A DNA stretch of 64,000 bases. Source: Rhodobacterales bacterium HKCCE3408. GTDB lineage: Bacteria; Pseudomonadota; Alphaproteobacteria; Rhodobacterales; Rhodobacteraceae. The notes beneath the pieces are model-generated. The model was not told where the DNA came from. It saw only the letters and a list, made by a program, of their open reading frames with translations, and ran no database searches. The translations under genes and the position numbers were made by a program. Position 1 is the stretch's first letter. Each line of letters opens with the position of its first letter. This document shows, piece after piece, positions 10,090-18,759 of this stretch. The stretch spans positions 186,001 to 250,000 of the forward strand of contig WVSN01000001.1 of the NCBI GenBank assembly GCA_015689705.1, read 5' to 3'.

Positions 10090-10941
10090 TCAGCGGCCGT
10101 GGCTGCGGTCATACCGTGCCGGTTCGGGCGGCCGGTGCGCGGCAGTCGCGGCGCTGTCGAAGACCTCGACCAGCAGCGGATGACAGGCGGCGTCGTCCGA
10201 GGAATGTGTCGATCCGCAATCGCCGCCGGGGCAGGCGGAGAGAGCGCAAAGCAGGTCGATCTCGGCCAGGAAATCGATGTGGTCGCCGGGCCGCGCGGGC
10301 GAGGCCTTCATGAAATAGCGCCCGGTGTCGCGGGTGAAGCCGGTACACATGAAGACGTTCAGGACGTCGTGGACGAGCGGCTCGGCCTCGGCGACCGGAA
10401 GGCCGGTCCCGTCGCAGAGCGCGCGGGTCAGGTTCGAATGGCAGCAATGATGATAGGCGTCGCCATCGTTCAGAAGCGCATGGGTGTAGGGGTCGCAGCG
10501 TGTCCCTATGACATCGTGCACGCCACCGCCGAAGGCATCGATCCCGTACCAGGACAAAGTGTCGTCGACGATCGTGGCGAGCGGGCGGAGATGCGGCAGC
10601 GTCGACCAGAGCCGGTCGCCGGTGGTGACATGCGTGCCGTGCAGCGCGCGGGTCTTGCCGGAGAAGAAGCGCTCGGTCAGGTCGTGGGCGTTCCAGAGGT
10701 TCAGGTCGCCGACCTGCGGCCCCTCGACCGAGGTGATGCGGAAGGTCTGGCCGGCGGCGACACGGAAGGCCCGGCCCTCGCGCGGTGGGACCGTGAGCCC
10801 GGCCCGTTTCACGAGGTCGCGCGTGGCAACGGCGAGGTGATCGGGGTCGGGCGCGGGCAGCGTGTCCGTCGGGTAGCAGATCACCGGCCGCACTTCGCGG
10901 CGGGCTTCGGCATCGGGCGGGGCGGCGGGAGATTTCTGCAT
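10090..10941 (-). CDS. DUF1989 (urea carboxylase-associated) family protein
   Basis: This 283-residue protein shows the family core: PREGRAFRVAAGQTFRI, GPQVGDLNLWNA, a long His/Cys-containing segment HHCCHSNL (about 165-172) and the C-terminal CPGGDCG signature, which probably contributes metal or cofactor ligands. Members occur next to urea carboxylase or allophanate hydrolase genes and are annotated as urea carboxylase-associated proteins; their reaction is not established. No urea genes are visible here. It lies 9 bases downstream of the ZIP transporter gene on the same strand, so the two probably form an operon. Confidence 0.8.
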   Translation of the reverse strand: MQKSPAAPPDAEARREVRPVICYPTDTLPAPDPDHLAVATRDLVKRAGLTVPPREGRAFRVAAGQTFRITSVEGPQVGDLNLWNAHDLTERFFSGKTRALHGTHVTTGDRLWSTLPHLRPLATIVDDTLSWYGIDAFGGGVHDVIGTRCDPYTHALLNDGDAYHHCCHSNLTRALCDGTGLPVAEAEPLVHDVLNVFMCTGFTRDTGRYFMKASPARPGDHIDFLAEIDLLCALSACPGGDCGSTHSSDDAACHPLLVEVFDSAATAAHRPPEPARYDRSHGR

Positions 10942-10950
10942 GGGGTCAGG

Positions 10951-11673
10951 CTAGCCGAGCATGATGTGCCCGGCCAGCCCGAGCGCGAAGCCCGCGACCG
11001 CGCCAAGCGGCGGGCGCGGGTCGTTCGGCGCATGGGCCGAGGGCGCGAGGTCCTGGAAGATCAGGTAAAGGATGCCGCCCGCGGCGAAGACCATGATCGC
11101 CCCGAGGAATTCGGGCGCGCCGGACAGCGCGACATGGCCAATCGCGGCGAAGACCGGGCCGACCAGCGCGAGCGCCGCGAACAGCATCACGACGCGCACG
11201 GCGCGCGGGCGACGGCGGCCGTCGGGCGCAGCCTCGAGATCGCGGAAGGCGGCGAAGCCCTCGGGCAGGTTCTGGATGAAGATCAGCCCGGCGAGCAGTG
11301 TCGCAGTCCCGGGATCCGCGGCGAGGATCGCGCCGAGCGCCGCGGCCTCGGGCAGGTAGTCCAGCAGCATCGCGAGAAGCTGGCTGCCGCGCCCGCCGCG
11401 CCGGTGCAGGCCGCGGTCGACGGCGAGAAAGACGATACCGCCAAGCACCAGAAGCCCGACCGCCAGCCAGCCGGGCAGCGCCGCGGCCCCGTCGGGCACC
11501 AGCACGAGCGCCACGGCCGACAAGAGCGCGCCGCCGCCGAACGCCGTGACCGTCGGAATGCCGAGCGGATGGGTTCCCGGAAGCGCCATCGCCAGCGCCG
11601 CGCCGAGCGGCATGGCCAGGCCCGCGCCAAACGCGAGAAGGACGGCTTCGAGAAGGGTGACCGGGTCCCACAT
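10951..11673 (-). CDS. ZIP-family divalent metal transporter
   Basis: This is a predicted inner-membrane transporter for Zn2+ or related ions, 240 residues with about eight hydrophobic segments. Two motifs typical of the family are seen: LLDYLPEA in the middle and IQNLPEGFAAF in the following helix (the usual HNxPEG with Gln in place of the first His). A loop containing basic residues (DGRRRPRAVR) follows. The start MWDPVT at 11673 is chosen because hydrophobic sequence begins directly after it; an in-frame start 8 codons upstream is possible. Confidence 0.8.
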   Translation of the reverse strand: MWDPVTLLEAVLLAFGAGLAMPLGAALAMALPGTHPLGIPTVTAFGGGALLSAVALVLVPDGAAALPGWLAVGLLVLGGIVFLAVDRGLHRRGGRGSQLLAMLLDYLPEAAALGAILAADPGTATLLAGLIFIQNLPEGFAAFRDLEAAPDGRRRPRAVRVVMLFAALALVGPVFAAIGHVALSGAPEFLGAIMVFAAGGILYLIFQDLAPSAHAPNDPRPPLGAVAGFALGLAGHIMLG

Positions 11674-11715
11674 GGCAGCGAGCCTAGGGCCCGCCACCGC
11701 GCGGGGCCAGCACGA

Positions 11716-11811
11716 TCAGCGGCGGGCGGGCGGGGTCCAGTAGGACCACGTCTCCTCGAGCTGCCGTAGGGCCTCGTCGGCCCGGGAACCGGATCTGGTG
11801 TCGCGTGTCAT
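11716..11811 (-). CDS. Possible 31-residue small protein
   Basis: An ATG at 11811, preceded by GGAGAG five bases upstream, opens a frame of 31 codons ending in TGA at 11716-11718. The product is highly charged with an aromatic C-terminal motif (LEETWSYWTPPARR). It lies 42 bases upstream of the ZIP gene on the same strand. The good Shine-Dalgarno and the compact composition argue for a real small gene, but no family is recognised. Confidence 0.4.
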   Translation of the reverse strand: MTRDTRSGSRADEALRQLEETWSYWTPPARR

Positions 11812-11929
11812 CGGATCTCTCCGTCTGGAACGATCCTCCCTGACCCGCAGCTATGCGCGAAGCTCCCCTCGCACCACGTCCGGCCCGGCAAACCGGCCAT
11901 GCGCCCCGCTCAGGCCGCCCCTTCGTTGC

Positions 11930-11970
11930 TTTCCAAATATCCCGGGGGTGCGGGGGCAGAGCCCCCGCGA
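11930..11970. repeat. Hairpin element AAATATCCCGGGGGTG...GGGGGCAGAGCCCCC
   Basis: An AT-rich lead (CCAAATATCCC) is followed by a perfect 8-bp hairpin GCGGGGGC-AGA-GCCCCCGC (11950-11968). From memory, AAATATCCCGGGGG-type elements with a GGGGGCAGAGCCCCC stem are dispersed repeats in Rhodobacteraceae genomes near gene ends. It is the only copy I see in this window. It may act as a terminator. The remaining bases between 11812 and 11987 show nothing else. Confidence 0.45.
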
Positions 11971-11987
11971 CAACCAACGGATCGAGG

Positions 11988-12305
11988 TCAGAGCGATCCG
12001 GGCCGAAGGGCCTTCTTGCATTCTTTTGGTGGACGACCGTCCTGCGAGAAAGCCTCCGCGCCGCAGGTCCGGCAGGTCCAGGCGGCCAGACTTCGTGACC
12101 CACGATCCTTCGCTCGGCGCCACGGGCATTTGCGACCGGCCGTCAGGGGATGGACGGTTCCGCCGCTCCGGCCCGAAAGCGCCCGGAAAAGACGCCACAG
12201 CAGAAAAAGAAGAATGGCCGCCAGTATCCCGGCGGCCAACAAGTGTCCGTAATCGACGCCCCCGTCCGGGGCCTGGAGGAAGGTGATCGGGGAGTCGTTC
12301 CGCAC
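11988..12305 (-). CDS. Small membrane-anchored protein with a Cys4 zinc-ribbon-like tail
   Basis: This 105-residue protein has an N-terminal transmembrane helix (about residues 20-45, LLAAGILAAILLFLLW) and a cytoplasmic tail with the pattern C-x-W-R ... W-T-C-R-T-C-G ... C-K (Cys at about 65, 82, 85 and 96), which looks like a degenerate zinc ribbon. I believe similar proteins occur in other Rhodobacteraceae, but their function is unknown. The start is a GTG at 12305, 8 bases after the sdhB stop, so it is probably the last gene of the sdh operon. No strong Shine-Dalgarno precedes it, and the exact start is uncertain. Confidence 0.6.
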   Translation of the reverse strand: MRNDSPITFLQAPDGGVDYGHLLAAGILAAILLFLLWRLFRALSGRSGGTVHPLTAGRKCPWRRAKDRGSRSLAAWTCRTCGAEAFSQDGRPPKECKKALRPGSL

Positions 12306-12312
12306 CGACGCG

Positions 12313-13092
12313 TCACAGCTGGCGTTCGACCATCATCTTCTTGATCTCGGAGATCGCCTTGGCCGGGTTCAGGCCCTTGGGGCAGGTCTTGGTGCAGTTC
12401 ATGATGGTGTGGCAGCGGTAGAGCTTGAACGGATCCTCGAGGTCGTCCAGCCGCTCGCCCGTCGCTTCGTCGCGGCTATCGATGATCCAGCGATAGGCAT
12501 GGAGCAGCGCGGCCGGGCCGAGGTAGCGGTCGCCGTTCCACCAGTAGGACGGGCAGGCGGTGGAGCAGGACGCGCACATCACGCATTCGTACAGCCCGTC
12601 GAGCTTCTTGCGGTCCTCGATCGACTGGCGCCATTCGTGCTCGGGCCGCTGCGTCTTGGTCTCGAGCCACGGCATGATCGAGGCGTGCTGCGCGTAGAAA
12701 TGCGTGAGGTCCGGGATCAGGTCCTTCACCACCGGCATGTGCGGCAGTGGGTAGATCTTCACGTCGCCCTTGATCTCGTCCATGCCGTAGATGCAGGCGA
12801 GCGTATTCAGACCGTCGATGTTCATCGCGCAGGAGCCGCAGATGCCCTCGCGGCAGGAGCGGCGGAAGGTCAGGGTCGGGTCGATCTCGTTCTTGATCTT
12901 GATGAGCGCGTCCAGAACCATCGGCCCGCAGGTATCCATGTCGACGAAATAGGTGTCGACGCGCGGGTTCTGCCCGTCATCGGGGTTCCAGCGGTAGATC
13001 TGGAACTTGCGGACATTCGTCGCGCCTTCGGGCTTCGGCCACGTCTTTCCCGTGGTGATCCGGGAATTCTTCGGCAGGGCGAGTTCGACCAT
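12313..13092 (-). CDS. sdhB: Succinate dehydrogenase iron-sulfur subunit
   Basis: Carries electrons from the SdhA flavin to ubiquinone in complex II. The 259-residue protein shows all three cluster motifs: 2Fe-2S ligands [22 protein letters not shown], 4Fe-4S ligands [12 protein letters not shown] and 3Fe-4S ligands [14 protein letters not shown]. The Trp in the quinone-site region (PSYWWN) is present. It is separated from sdhA by a sulfotransferase and a lipoprotein gene, all on the same strand with short gaps, so it is still expected to be on the sdh transcript. Confidence 0.97.
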   Translation of the reverse strand: MVELALPKNSRITTGKTWPKPEGATNVRKFQIYRWNPDDGQNPRVDTYFVDMDTCGPMVLDALIKIKNEIDPTLTFRRSCREGICGSCAMNIDGLNTLACIYGMDEIKGDVKIYPLPHMPVVKDLIPDLTHFYAQHASIMPWLETKTQRPEHEWRQSIEDRKKLDGLYECVMCASCSTACPSYWWNGDRYLGPAALLHAYRWIIDSRDEATGERLDDLEDPFKLYRCHTIMNCTKTCPKGLNPAKAISEIKKMMVERQL

Positions 13093-13104
13093 GGTCTGTC
13101 TCCT

Positions 13105-13923
13105 TCAACCTTTCTGGCCCGAGAGCAGCGTCTCGGGGACGTCGTCCGGGCAGCGTTCCACCCAGGACGTGTCGGTTTCGTAGCCAAGCGCGATGAGCGC
13201 CTGGCCATGTCGTTCGGCATAGATCTCGGCGACGCTGCGCGGCATTCGGCTGATCCACTGCGCCGCCTCGCCCGACTGGATGTGCAGCGAGACGCGGCGC
13301 GGCCGGTCGTCCTTTTTCGCCATGCCGCCGAACAGCGAGTTCTGCCAGTAGCAGTCGAGCGCGAAGTCCTTCTCCTCACCCTCGATCCCGAGAAAATCGA
13401 GGTGATCCGAAAACTGGCTCATGTCGTGGTCGTCGCGCAGGTCCTCGTAGCGGATCTCGCGGATATTCGGGCGCGTGTAGTCCCAGGCCATCATGTCCGC
13501 GAGCGTCTGGGCGTGGACACCCTGCATCTCGAACAGGAACTTGTCGTGCAGCGTGGCCCTCGACTTCAGATAGGACTGGTAGCTTGACCCGTCGAGGTCG
13601 ACGCGCGGCATGTGCAGCCATTTCTCGCCGCCTTCGGGCGCGATCTGGTGGTAGCGGAGGCCGGAGATCAGCACGTCGCGCGGGTCGCGGATCATGTGCA
13701 GCCCGCGCAGGTCGGCCCGCGACAGGAGCGCGGGCGAAAAGCCCGAGACCCAGGAGACGAGGACCGCGCGGCCCTCGGCCGGGACCTGTGCGTCGTCGCC
13801 GTGGCCGCCGATGCGGATGCGCGGGATGTCGCGGCCATCGGTGAAAAAGTTGAAAACGCGCCGCATCCAGACCGTGCCGGTCTTGTGGTGCGTGCCGATG
13901 GCGATGAGGCGCGGTGCGGTCAT
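13105..13923 (-). CDS. Sulfotransferase-domain protein inside the sdh operon
   Basis: This 272-residue PAPS-dependent sulfotransferase-like protein has a 5'-phosphosulfate-binding loop THHKTGTVWMRRVF near the N-terminus (about 8-21) and a 3'-phosphate-binding region MIRDPRDVLISG (about 73-84). The acceptor is unknown; lipid, polysaccharide or small molecules are all possible. It starts with an ATG overlapping the stop of the upstream lipoprotein gene (ATGA at 13920-13923) and ends 12 bases before sdhB, so it is translated from the sdh transcript. Its presence between sdhA and sdhB is unexpected for complex II biogenesis. Confidence 0.82.
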   Translation of the reverse strand: MTAPRLIAIGTHHKTGTVWMRRVFNFFTDGRDIPRIRIGGHGDDAQVPAEGRAVLVSWVSGFSPALLSRADLRGLHMIRDPRDVLISGLRYHQIAPEGGEKWLHMPRVDLDGSSYQSYLKSRATLHDKFLFEMQGVHAQTLADMMAWDYTRPNIREIRYEDLRDDHDMSQFSDHLDFLGIEGEEKDFALDCYWQNSLFGGMAKKDDRPRRVSLHIQSGEAAQWISRMPRSVAEIYAERHGQALIALGYETDTSWVERCPDDVPETLLSGQKG

Positions 13924-14225
13924 GTGCCGGCCCCGATCGTCAGGCCGAAGCGCGTCGGTGACGGCTCGCCGGCCATGCGGCGGGCGATACATTCCTCCAG
14001 CGCCTGTTGCTCGCTCCGCGGGTTCAGGATGTCGTTGGTGATCGTGATCGATCCGCCGGCGCGGCCGCCGCCCGATCCGACCCCGACCCCGACGCGCCCG
14101 GAAATCCCGTCCGCCTGCCGCGCCTCTTCGGCACAGAGCCGCGCCGCCCGTTCCTCGGTCATCTCCGGGGCGGCGCAGGCGGCGAGGGCCGCCAGGGACA
14201 GGAAAACGGGCAGGGCCGGTCTCAA
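13920..14225 (-). CDS. Small lipoprotein between sdhA and the sulfotransferase
   Basis: This 101-residue protein has a lipoprotein signal (LSLAALAAC, lipobox Cys at residue 17). The mature part contains a glycine-rich stretch ([14 protein letters not shown]) and two more cysteines. It overlaps the sdhA stop by 4 bases upstream and the sulfotransferase start by 4 bases downstream, a tightly coupled arrangement. I do not recognise a functional family. Confidence 0.72.
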   Translation of the reverse strand: MRPALPVFLSLAALAACAAPEMTEERAARLCAEEARQADGISGRVGVGVGSGGGRAGGSITITNDILNPRSEQQALEECIARRMAGEPSPTRFGLTIGAGT

Positions 14226-16030
14226 TACACCCGCGCCTTCGGCTTGATCTTGTCGAGATCGATCCCGCCCTCGTTGTGGCCCAGAAGCGGGCTGAGATGG
14301 ACCGGGCGGTATTCGAGTTCGACCTTCGCGCCATCGACGGTGGCCAGCGTGTGCTTGCGCCAGTTCTCGTCGTCGCGGTCGGGATGATCTTCGTGCGCGT
14401 GGGCGCCGCGGCTTTCCTTGCGCGCCTCGGCGCTGACGATGGTGGCCAGCGCGTTCGGCATCAGGTTGGTCAGCTCCAGCGTCTCCATCAGGTCGGAGTT
14501 CCAGATCAGCGAGCGGTCGGTGACGTGAAGATCGGCGAGCTTGCCCGCGACCGCCTCCATCTTCTTCACGCCTTCGGCCAGCGTGGCGTCGGTGCGGAAG
14601 ACGGCGGCGTCGGCCTGCATGGTCTTCTGCATCTCGAGCCGGAGCTCGGCCGTCGGGGTGCCGCCGTCGGCATGGCGGATGTCGTCGAAGCGCGACAGGG
14701 CGCGGTCGAGCGAATGCTGGTTCAGATCATCGTTCTTCGCCTCGGCATCGACCACCTCGCCCGCGCGGATCGCGGCGGCGCGGCCGAAGACGACGAGGTC
14801 GATGAGCGAGTTCGACCCGAGGCGGTTGGCGCCGTGGACGCTTGCGCAGCCCGCCTCGCCCACGGCCATCAGGCCGGGCACGATCGCGTCGGGGTCGTCC
14901 TTCGTCGGGTTCAGCACTTCGCCCCAGTAATTCGTCGGGATGCCGCCCATGTTGTAATGGACCGTCGGCAAGACCGGGATCGGTTCCTTGGTGACGTCGA
15001 CGCCGGCGAAGATCTTGGCCGACTCGGAGATGCCGGGAAGGCGTTCGTGCAGCGTCTCGGGCGGCAGGTGGTTCAGGTGGAGATGGATGTGATCCTTGTC
15101 CGGGCCGACGCCGCGGCCCTCGCGGATTTCCATCGTCATGCAGCGCGAAACCACGTCACGAGAGGCGAGATCCTTGTAGGTGGGCGCGTAGCGTTCCATG
15201 AACCGCTCGCCTTCGGAGTTCGTCAGGTAGCCGCCCTCGCCGCGGGCGCCTTCGGTGATGAGGCAGCCGGCGCCGTAGATGCCGGTCGGGTGGAACTGGA
15301 CGAATTCCATGTCCTGAAGCGGCAGGCCCTGGCGCGCGACCATGCCGCCGCCGTCGCCGGTGCAGGTATGCGCCGAGGTCGCCGAGAAATAGGCCCGGCC
15401 ATACCCGCCGGTCGCCAGGACGGTCGTCTTGGCGTTGAAGGCGTGCAGCGTGCCGTCATCCAGCTTCCAGGCCAGCACGCCCTGGCAGGTGCCGTCCTCG
15501 GACATGATGAGGTCGGTCGCGAAATACTCGATGTAGAACTCGGCCTGTTCCTTCAGCGACTGGCCGTAGAGCGTGTGCAGGATGGCGTGGCCGGTGCGGT
15601 CCGCCGCGGCGCAGGTGCGCTGGACCGGGGGGCCTTCGCCGAACTGGGTTGTGTGGCCGCCGAACGGGCGCTGGTAGATCTTGCCTTCTTCGGTGCGCGA
15701 GAACGGCACGCCGTAATGTTCAAGCTCGTAGACCGCCTTCGGCGCTTCGCGGGCAAGGTATTCCATCGCGTCGGTGTCGCCGAGCCAGTCGGAGCCCTTC
15801 ACGGTGTCGTACATGTGCCAGTGCCAGTGGTCCGGGCCCATGTTGCCGAGCGATGCCGCGATGCCGCCCTGCGCGGCGACGGTGTGCGAGCGGGTCGGGA
15901 ACACCTTCGAGATGCAGGCCGTCTTCAGCCCCTGTTCCGCCATGCCGAGCGTCGCGCGCAGGCCCGAGCCGCCGGCTCCGACCACGACGACGTCGTAGGT
16001 GTGATGGGTGATGTTGTAGGATTTGGTCAT
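14222..16030 (-). CDS. sdhA: Succinate dehydrogenase flavoprotein subunit
   Basis: Oxidises succinate to fumarate with covalently bound FAD. The 602-residue length is typical. Visible signatures are the dinucleotide-binding [12 protein letters not shown], the FAD-linking His in [14 protein letters not shown], the substrate-site [21 protein letters not shown] (given in the family as HPTG...EG.RGEGG) and the C-terminal [19 protein letters not shown]. It follows sdhD by 13 bases. Confidence 0.97.
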   Translation of the reverse strand: MTKSYNITHHTYDVVVVGAGGSGLRATLGMAEQGLKTACISKVFPTRSHTVAAQGGIAASLGNMGPDHWHWHMYDTVKGSDWLGDTDAMEYLAREAPKAVYELEHYGVPFSRTEEGKIYQRPFGGHTTQFGEGPPVQRTCAAADRTGHAILHTLYGQSLKEQAEFYIEYFATDLIMSEDGTCQGVLAWKLDDGTLHAFNAKTTVLATGGYGRAYFSATSAHTCTGDGGGMVARQGLPLQDMEFVQFHPTGIYGAGCLITEGARGEGGYLTNSEGERFMERYAPTYKDLASRDVVSRCMTMEIREGRGVGPDKDHIHLHLNHLPPETLHERLPGISESAKIFAGVDVTKEPIPVLPTVHYNMGGIPTNYWGEVLNPTKDDPDAIVPGLMAVGEAGCASVHGANRLGSNSLIDLVVFGRAAAIRAGEVVDAEAKNDDLNQHSLDRALSRFDDIRHADGGTPTAELRLEMQKTMQADAAVFRTDATLAEGVKKMEAVAGKLADLHVTDRSLIWNSDLMETLELTNLMPNALATIVSAEARKESRGAHAHEDHPDRDDENWRKHTLATVDGAKVELEYRPVHLSPLLGHNEGGIDLDKIKPKARVY

Positions 16031-16043
16031 GAATGGGCTTCCG

Positions 16044-16415
16044 TCAGAGCGCGATCTTCGCGACGGCGAAGAGGCCGGCCGCCATCAGCGCGTAGCTTGC
16101 GATTGTCATCACGATGATCCAGGCCTCGCGGGCGAAGCCGTGCGCGTAGTCTTCGATCATGACGCGCACGCCGAGCCGGAAGTGATACAGCCCGACGACG
16201 ATCATCAGCCCGGTCACGATGGCCGGGAACGGGCGGGAGAGGGTGGCGATCACCTCTGCATGGGGCTCACCCAGGAGCGGGCCGAAGATGAAGACGAAAA
16301 GCGGTGTCAGGATCAGCAGCGCCACCGAGGTCACGGTCATCGTCCAGAAGGCGCCGGTTCCGGTGTGGGACGCGCCGAGGCCGGTGACGCGCTTGCGGTC
16401 TGTCATGAAGGCCAT
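16044..16415 (-). CDS. sdhD: Succinate dehydrogenase membrane anchor subunit
   Basis: This 123-residue protein has three transmembrane helices and, with SdhC, binds heme b and ubiquinone. [16 protein letters not shown] carries the His and Asp-Tyr positions conserved in SdhD. An ATG at 16415 (MAFMTDRK) is used; the internal Met four codons later is an alternative. It lies 14 bases after the sdhC stop. Confidence 0.9.
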   Translation of the reverse strand: MAFMTDRKRVTGLGASHTGTGAFWTMTVTSVALLILTPLFVFIFGPLLGEPHAEVIATLSRPFPAIVTGLMIVVGLYHFRLGVRVMIEDYAHGFAREAWIIVMTIASYALMAAGLFAVAKIAL

Positions 16416-16429
16416 GTCTGTCGTCCCCC

Positions 16430-16813
16430 TCAGATGATGATGACGGTGAGCGCGGTCAGCACGACCGACCCGAAGAGCATGCCCCACCCCATCAGGTCGG
16501 ACGTTTCCATGTCGAGCGCGCGTCCGGTGTCCCAGATCAGGTGGCGCAGGCCGCCGAGCGTGTGGAACCAGAGGCCGAGCAGCGACAGCGTCATCACGAC
16601 GTCTCCGATGAATGAGGTGATGATCCCGTCCGCGAAGGCGAAGTAGCTTTCCGAGGTCGCCGCGGCGGTCAGCCACCAGACGATCAGGATGGCCGAGATG
16701 AACATCGCGTTGCCGGTGATCCGGACGAGGATCGAGGTGATCGAGTTCACCTGCCAGCGCCAAACTGTGATGTGCGGGCTGAGGGGCCGGTTGCCCCGGT
16801 TCACGTCTGCCAT
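16430..16813 (-). CDS. sdhC: Succinate dehydrogenase cytochrome b556 subunit
   Basis: First gene of the sdh operon. The 127-residue protein has an N-terminal RPLSPHITVWRW signature and three membrane helices; the heme-ligand His is in WFHTLGGLRHLIWD. The start MADVNR at 16813 is chosen over an open extension to 16888 because AGGAGAG precedes it and family alignment begins here. Transcription probably starts from the region at 16852-16882. Confidence 0.93.
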   Translation of the reverse strand: MADVNRGNRPLSPHITVWRWQVNSITSILVRITGNAMFISAILIVWWLTAAATSESYFAFADGIITSFIGDVVMTLSLLGLWFHTLGGLRHLIWDTGRALDMETSDLMGWGMLFGSVVLTALTVIII

Positions 16814-16854
16814 GGCTCTCTCCTGTCGCCGGATCGGATGGTGCCGTGGCTCTA

Positions 16855-16882
16855 TGCATAATCGCTTTTCGCGGCGTGTCAC
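16855..16882 (-). promoter_or_regulatory. Candidate promoter of sdhCDAB
   Basis: On the minus strand GTGACA (16877-16882) and TATGCA (16855-16860) are separated by 16 bases, a fair sigma70-type match about 40 bases before the sdhC ATG. The GTGATCAC operator pair lies about 85-110 bases further upstream, a position suited to activation. Confidence 0.35.
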
Positions 16883-16938
16883 GCGCACGAGCGGTGAAAT
16901 TGTCCGAATTGATGGGTCTTAACGCCGCAGTGCGGCAG

Positions 16939-16971
16939 ATGTGATCACGATTTCAAAAAGTGTGATCACTA
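16939..16971. promoter_or_regulatory. Tandem GTGATCAC operators upstream of sdh
   Basis: Two perfect copies of the palindrome GTGATCAC lie at 16941-16948 and 16962-16969, with centres exactly 21 bp (two helical turns) apart. The same pair with the same spacing occurs upstream of sucC, and a single copy occurs upstream of lpd. The distal copy overlaps the stop codon of the M48 protease gene. The symmetry suits a GntR-type dimer. Confidence 0.7.
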
Positions 16972-18111
16972 ATGGCTTGCCTCTTCAAGCCGCGCGAGGA
17001 GCCGGTCGCCGATCCGGGCCATGGCCGCTTCGAAGGCCGGGTCCGGCTCGGACAGGCCCGGCGGCGCCGGTGCGGTTTCGGGCGTGCCGGGCAGGCTGTC
17101 GATGAAGCCTTTCCGCAGGGCTGTGGGCGGATGGGTTCCGGCTGTCGTCACCGGGCCGCGGGCCGGCGGCTCGGTCTGGATGGTCGGATCGTCGAAGGCG
17201 CCGGACAACCGTTCGAGCAACTCGCGGCCATCTTTCAGGCGCGCTGCGTCGAGCCGCTTGAGCGCGATGGCGATGACGCCCGCCCGCTCCGCCTTGTCGA
17301 GCAGCGATTGCAGCGGCGTGCGCCCCGCAACAGCGGCCGCGAGGCTGTCGGCAAGGTATTCCGAGCGATGCGCGCCGATGAAGACGAGGCGTAGCAGCAG
17401 GAGGTCGAGGAGTTCGACCACGAGTTGGATGGGCATCAGCATGATCTCGGTGATCGCGCTGTATCCGATGCGGTCGTAATCGTTGAGCGTCGCGTAGTAG
17501 CCCTGTTTGACGCGCTTGCTGACACCGAGAACCCCAAGCCACCGGTCGAGAACGGTCAGAGCCGCGCCGGGCAGGCCGCGCCGCCGGGGGTCGCCATTCA
17601 CCAGATGGGCGACTTCGTGGGCAACGAGGGCGTGGCGTTCCGCCGGAGAGGCGGCCTGCCAGAGAAGCGCTCCGATCATCAGGATCGTCCGGCCGAGATG
17701 GCGGGCGATGGCGGCGTTGAAGTCGTCGGTGACCACAATCGCGTCGATCGGCGGTGCGCCGAGCCCGTCGGTGACGGTGTCGAGGGCCGCGAAGATCTCG
17801 GGCGCTTCGGCTGGACCGATCTCAATTCCGTCGAATGGCCGGCGCGGCCAGGGCAGGAGATAAAGCCCGAAGGCGATGAAGAGGAGGCCGATAAAGACTG
17901 CGAAGATGGCGAAATCGGTGATCCAGATGATGCCGAGGCCGATCAGCACCGTCAGGACCGGAACGGCGAGAATGGCGATCGCCATGATCAGTGCGCCGGT
18001 CTCGGGCCGGGTGCGGCGCAGCGCGGTGCCGCTCGCTGCGTCTTTCAGCGCGTCGAGATAGACCTGCTCGCTCAGCCGGGTCTCGAGTCTTTCCCTGAGG
18101 CGCTGGAACAT
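16969..18111 (-). CDS. M48-family membrane zinc metallopeptidase
   Basis: This 380-residue protein has two membrane helices (about 45-100), a zinc motif HEVAH followed by LVNGDP (about 178-185) and the third-ligand Glu in HRSEYLAD (about 265-272). This is the HtpX/Ste24 class of integral membrane metalloproteases involved in protein quality control; the exact substrate is unknown. A C-terminal segment after residue 330 is proline-rich. The start MFQRLR at 18111 matches the onset of the conserved region; the longer frame to 18153 begins with a basic tail without support. Confidence 0.82.
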   Translation of the reverse strand: MFQRLRERLETRLSEQVYLDALKDAASGTALRRTRPETGALIMAIAILAVPVLTVLIGLGIIWITDFAIFAVFIGLLFIAFGLYLLPWPRRPFDGIEIGPAEAPEIFAALDTVTDGLGAPPIDAIVVTDDFNAAIARHLGRTILMIGALLWQAASPAERHALVAHEVAHLVNGDPRRRGLPGAALTVLDRWLGVLGVSKRVKQGYYATLNDYDRIGYSAITEIMLMPIQLVVELLDLLLLRLVFIGAHRSEYLADSLAAAVAGRTPLQSLLDKAERAGVIAIALKRLDAARLKDGRELLERLSGAFDDPTIQTEPPARGPVTTAGTHPPTALRKGFIDSLPGTPETAPAPPGLSEPDPAFEAAMARIGDRLLARLEEASH

Positions 18112-18243
18112 GCGGCCCCCTCGTCCTGTTGCAGGAATTGGTCGGGACCGCATCCAGCCGGGTTCAACCGCCAGAGCATAGAATCGAGCGGCCCGCGCGG
18201 TCGAGAGCGAACGCGCGGGCCGGTGTCCGGATGGGAGCCAGGC

Positions 18244-18645
18244 TCAGGCGGCGTTGCCGCGGGCGGCGAAGTAGAGGCCGGCGCCGAGCAGCAGGACCTG
18301 GAACTCCATGCCCGACCAGGGGCCGAGATGTACCAGGTAGATCGCGCCGACCATGATGATCGCCACGCCGATGCCGCCGAGCCGGGTGACGACGTCACCG
18401 AGGTTCGTGCGGAGAAGTCCACCGCCGATCAGAGCCGCACCTGCGAGCACTTCGCCGATCGCGACGAGCGTCCAGATGGCGAGCGGCAGGCCCATGAATT
18501 CGGCGCCGGCTGCGAGGGCGGGGAACTTGGTGATGCCGTGATAGAGGAAAACGGCGGCCAGTGGCAGCCGGACGAGCCAGTGCGCGGCGGGGAGGGTCGG
18601 CAGGGCGAGGCCCTGGGTGGTTTCGTTGGTGGTGGTCGAGGCCAT
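18244..18645 (-). CDS. DoxX-family membrane protein
   Basis: This 133-residue protein has four predicted helices. The features LVRLPLAAVFLYHGITKFP and EVLAGAALIGGG match the DoxX/DoxD family, small quinone-associated or redox-linked membrane proteins whose biochemical role is mostly unknown. The start at 18645 (MASTTTN) is preceded by GGAG. It is a single-gene unit on the minus strand. Confidence 0.8.
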   Translation of the reverse strand: MASTTTNETTQGLALPTLPAAHWLVRLPLAAVFLYHGITKFPALAAGAEFMGLPLAIWTLVAIGEVLAGAALIGGGLLRTNLGDVVTRLGGIGVAIIMVGAIYLVHLGPWSGMEFQVLLLGAGLYFAARGNAA

Positions 18646-18759
18646 GGGAGGTGCTCCTGTCAGCGATGCGTTTGCTGCGGACACACATCGCTCAGGCGAC
18701 CGGCGCACTCAATTCGGACTGATCGCGCAAGTTCTGTGCGCCTGCGCAGAGACGGGCGA

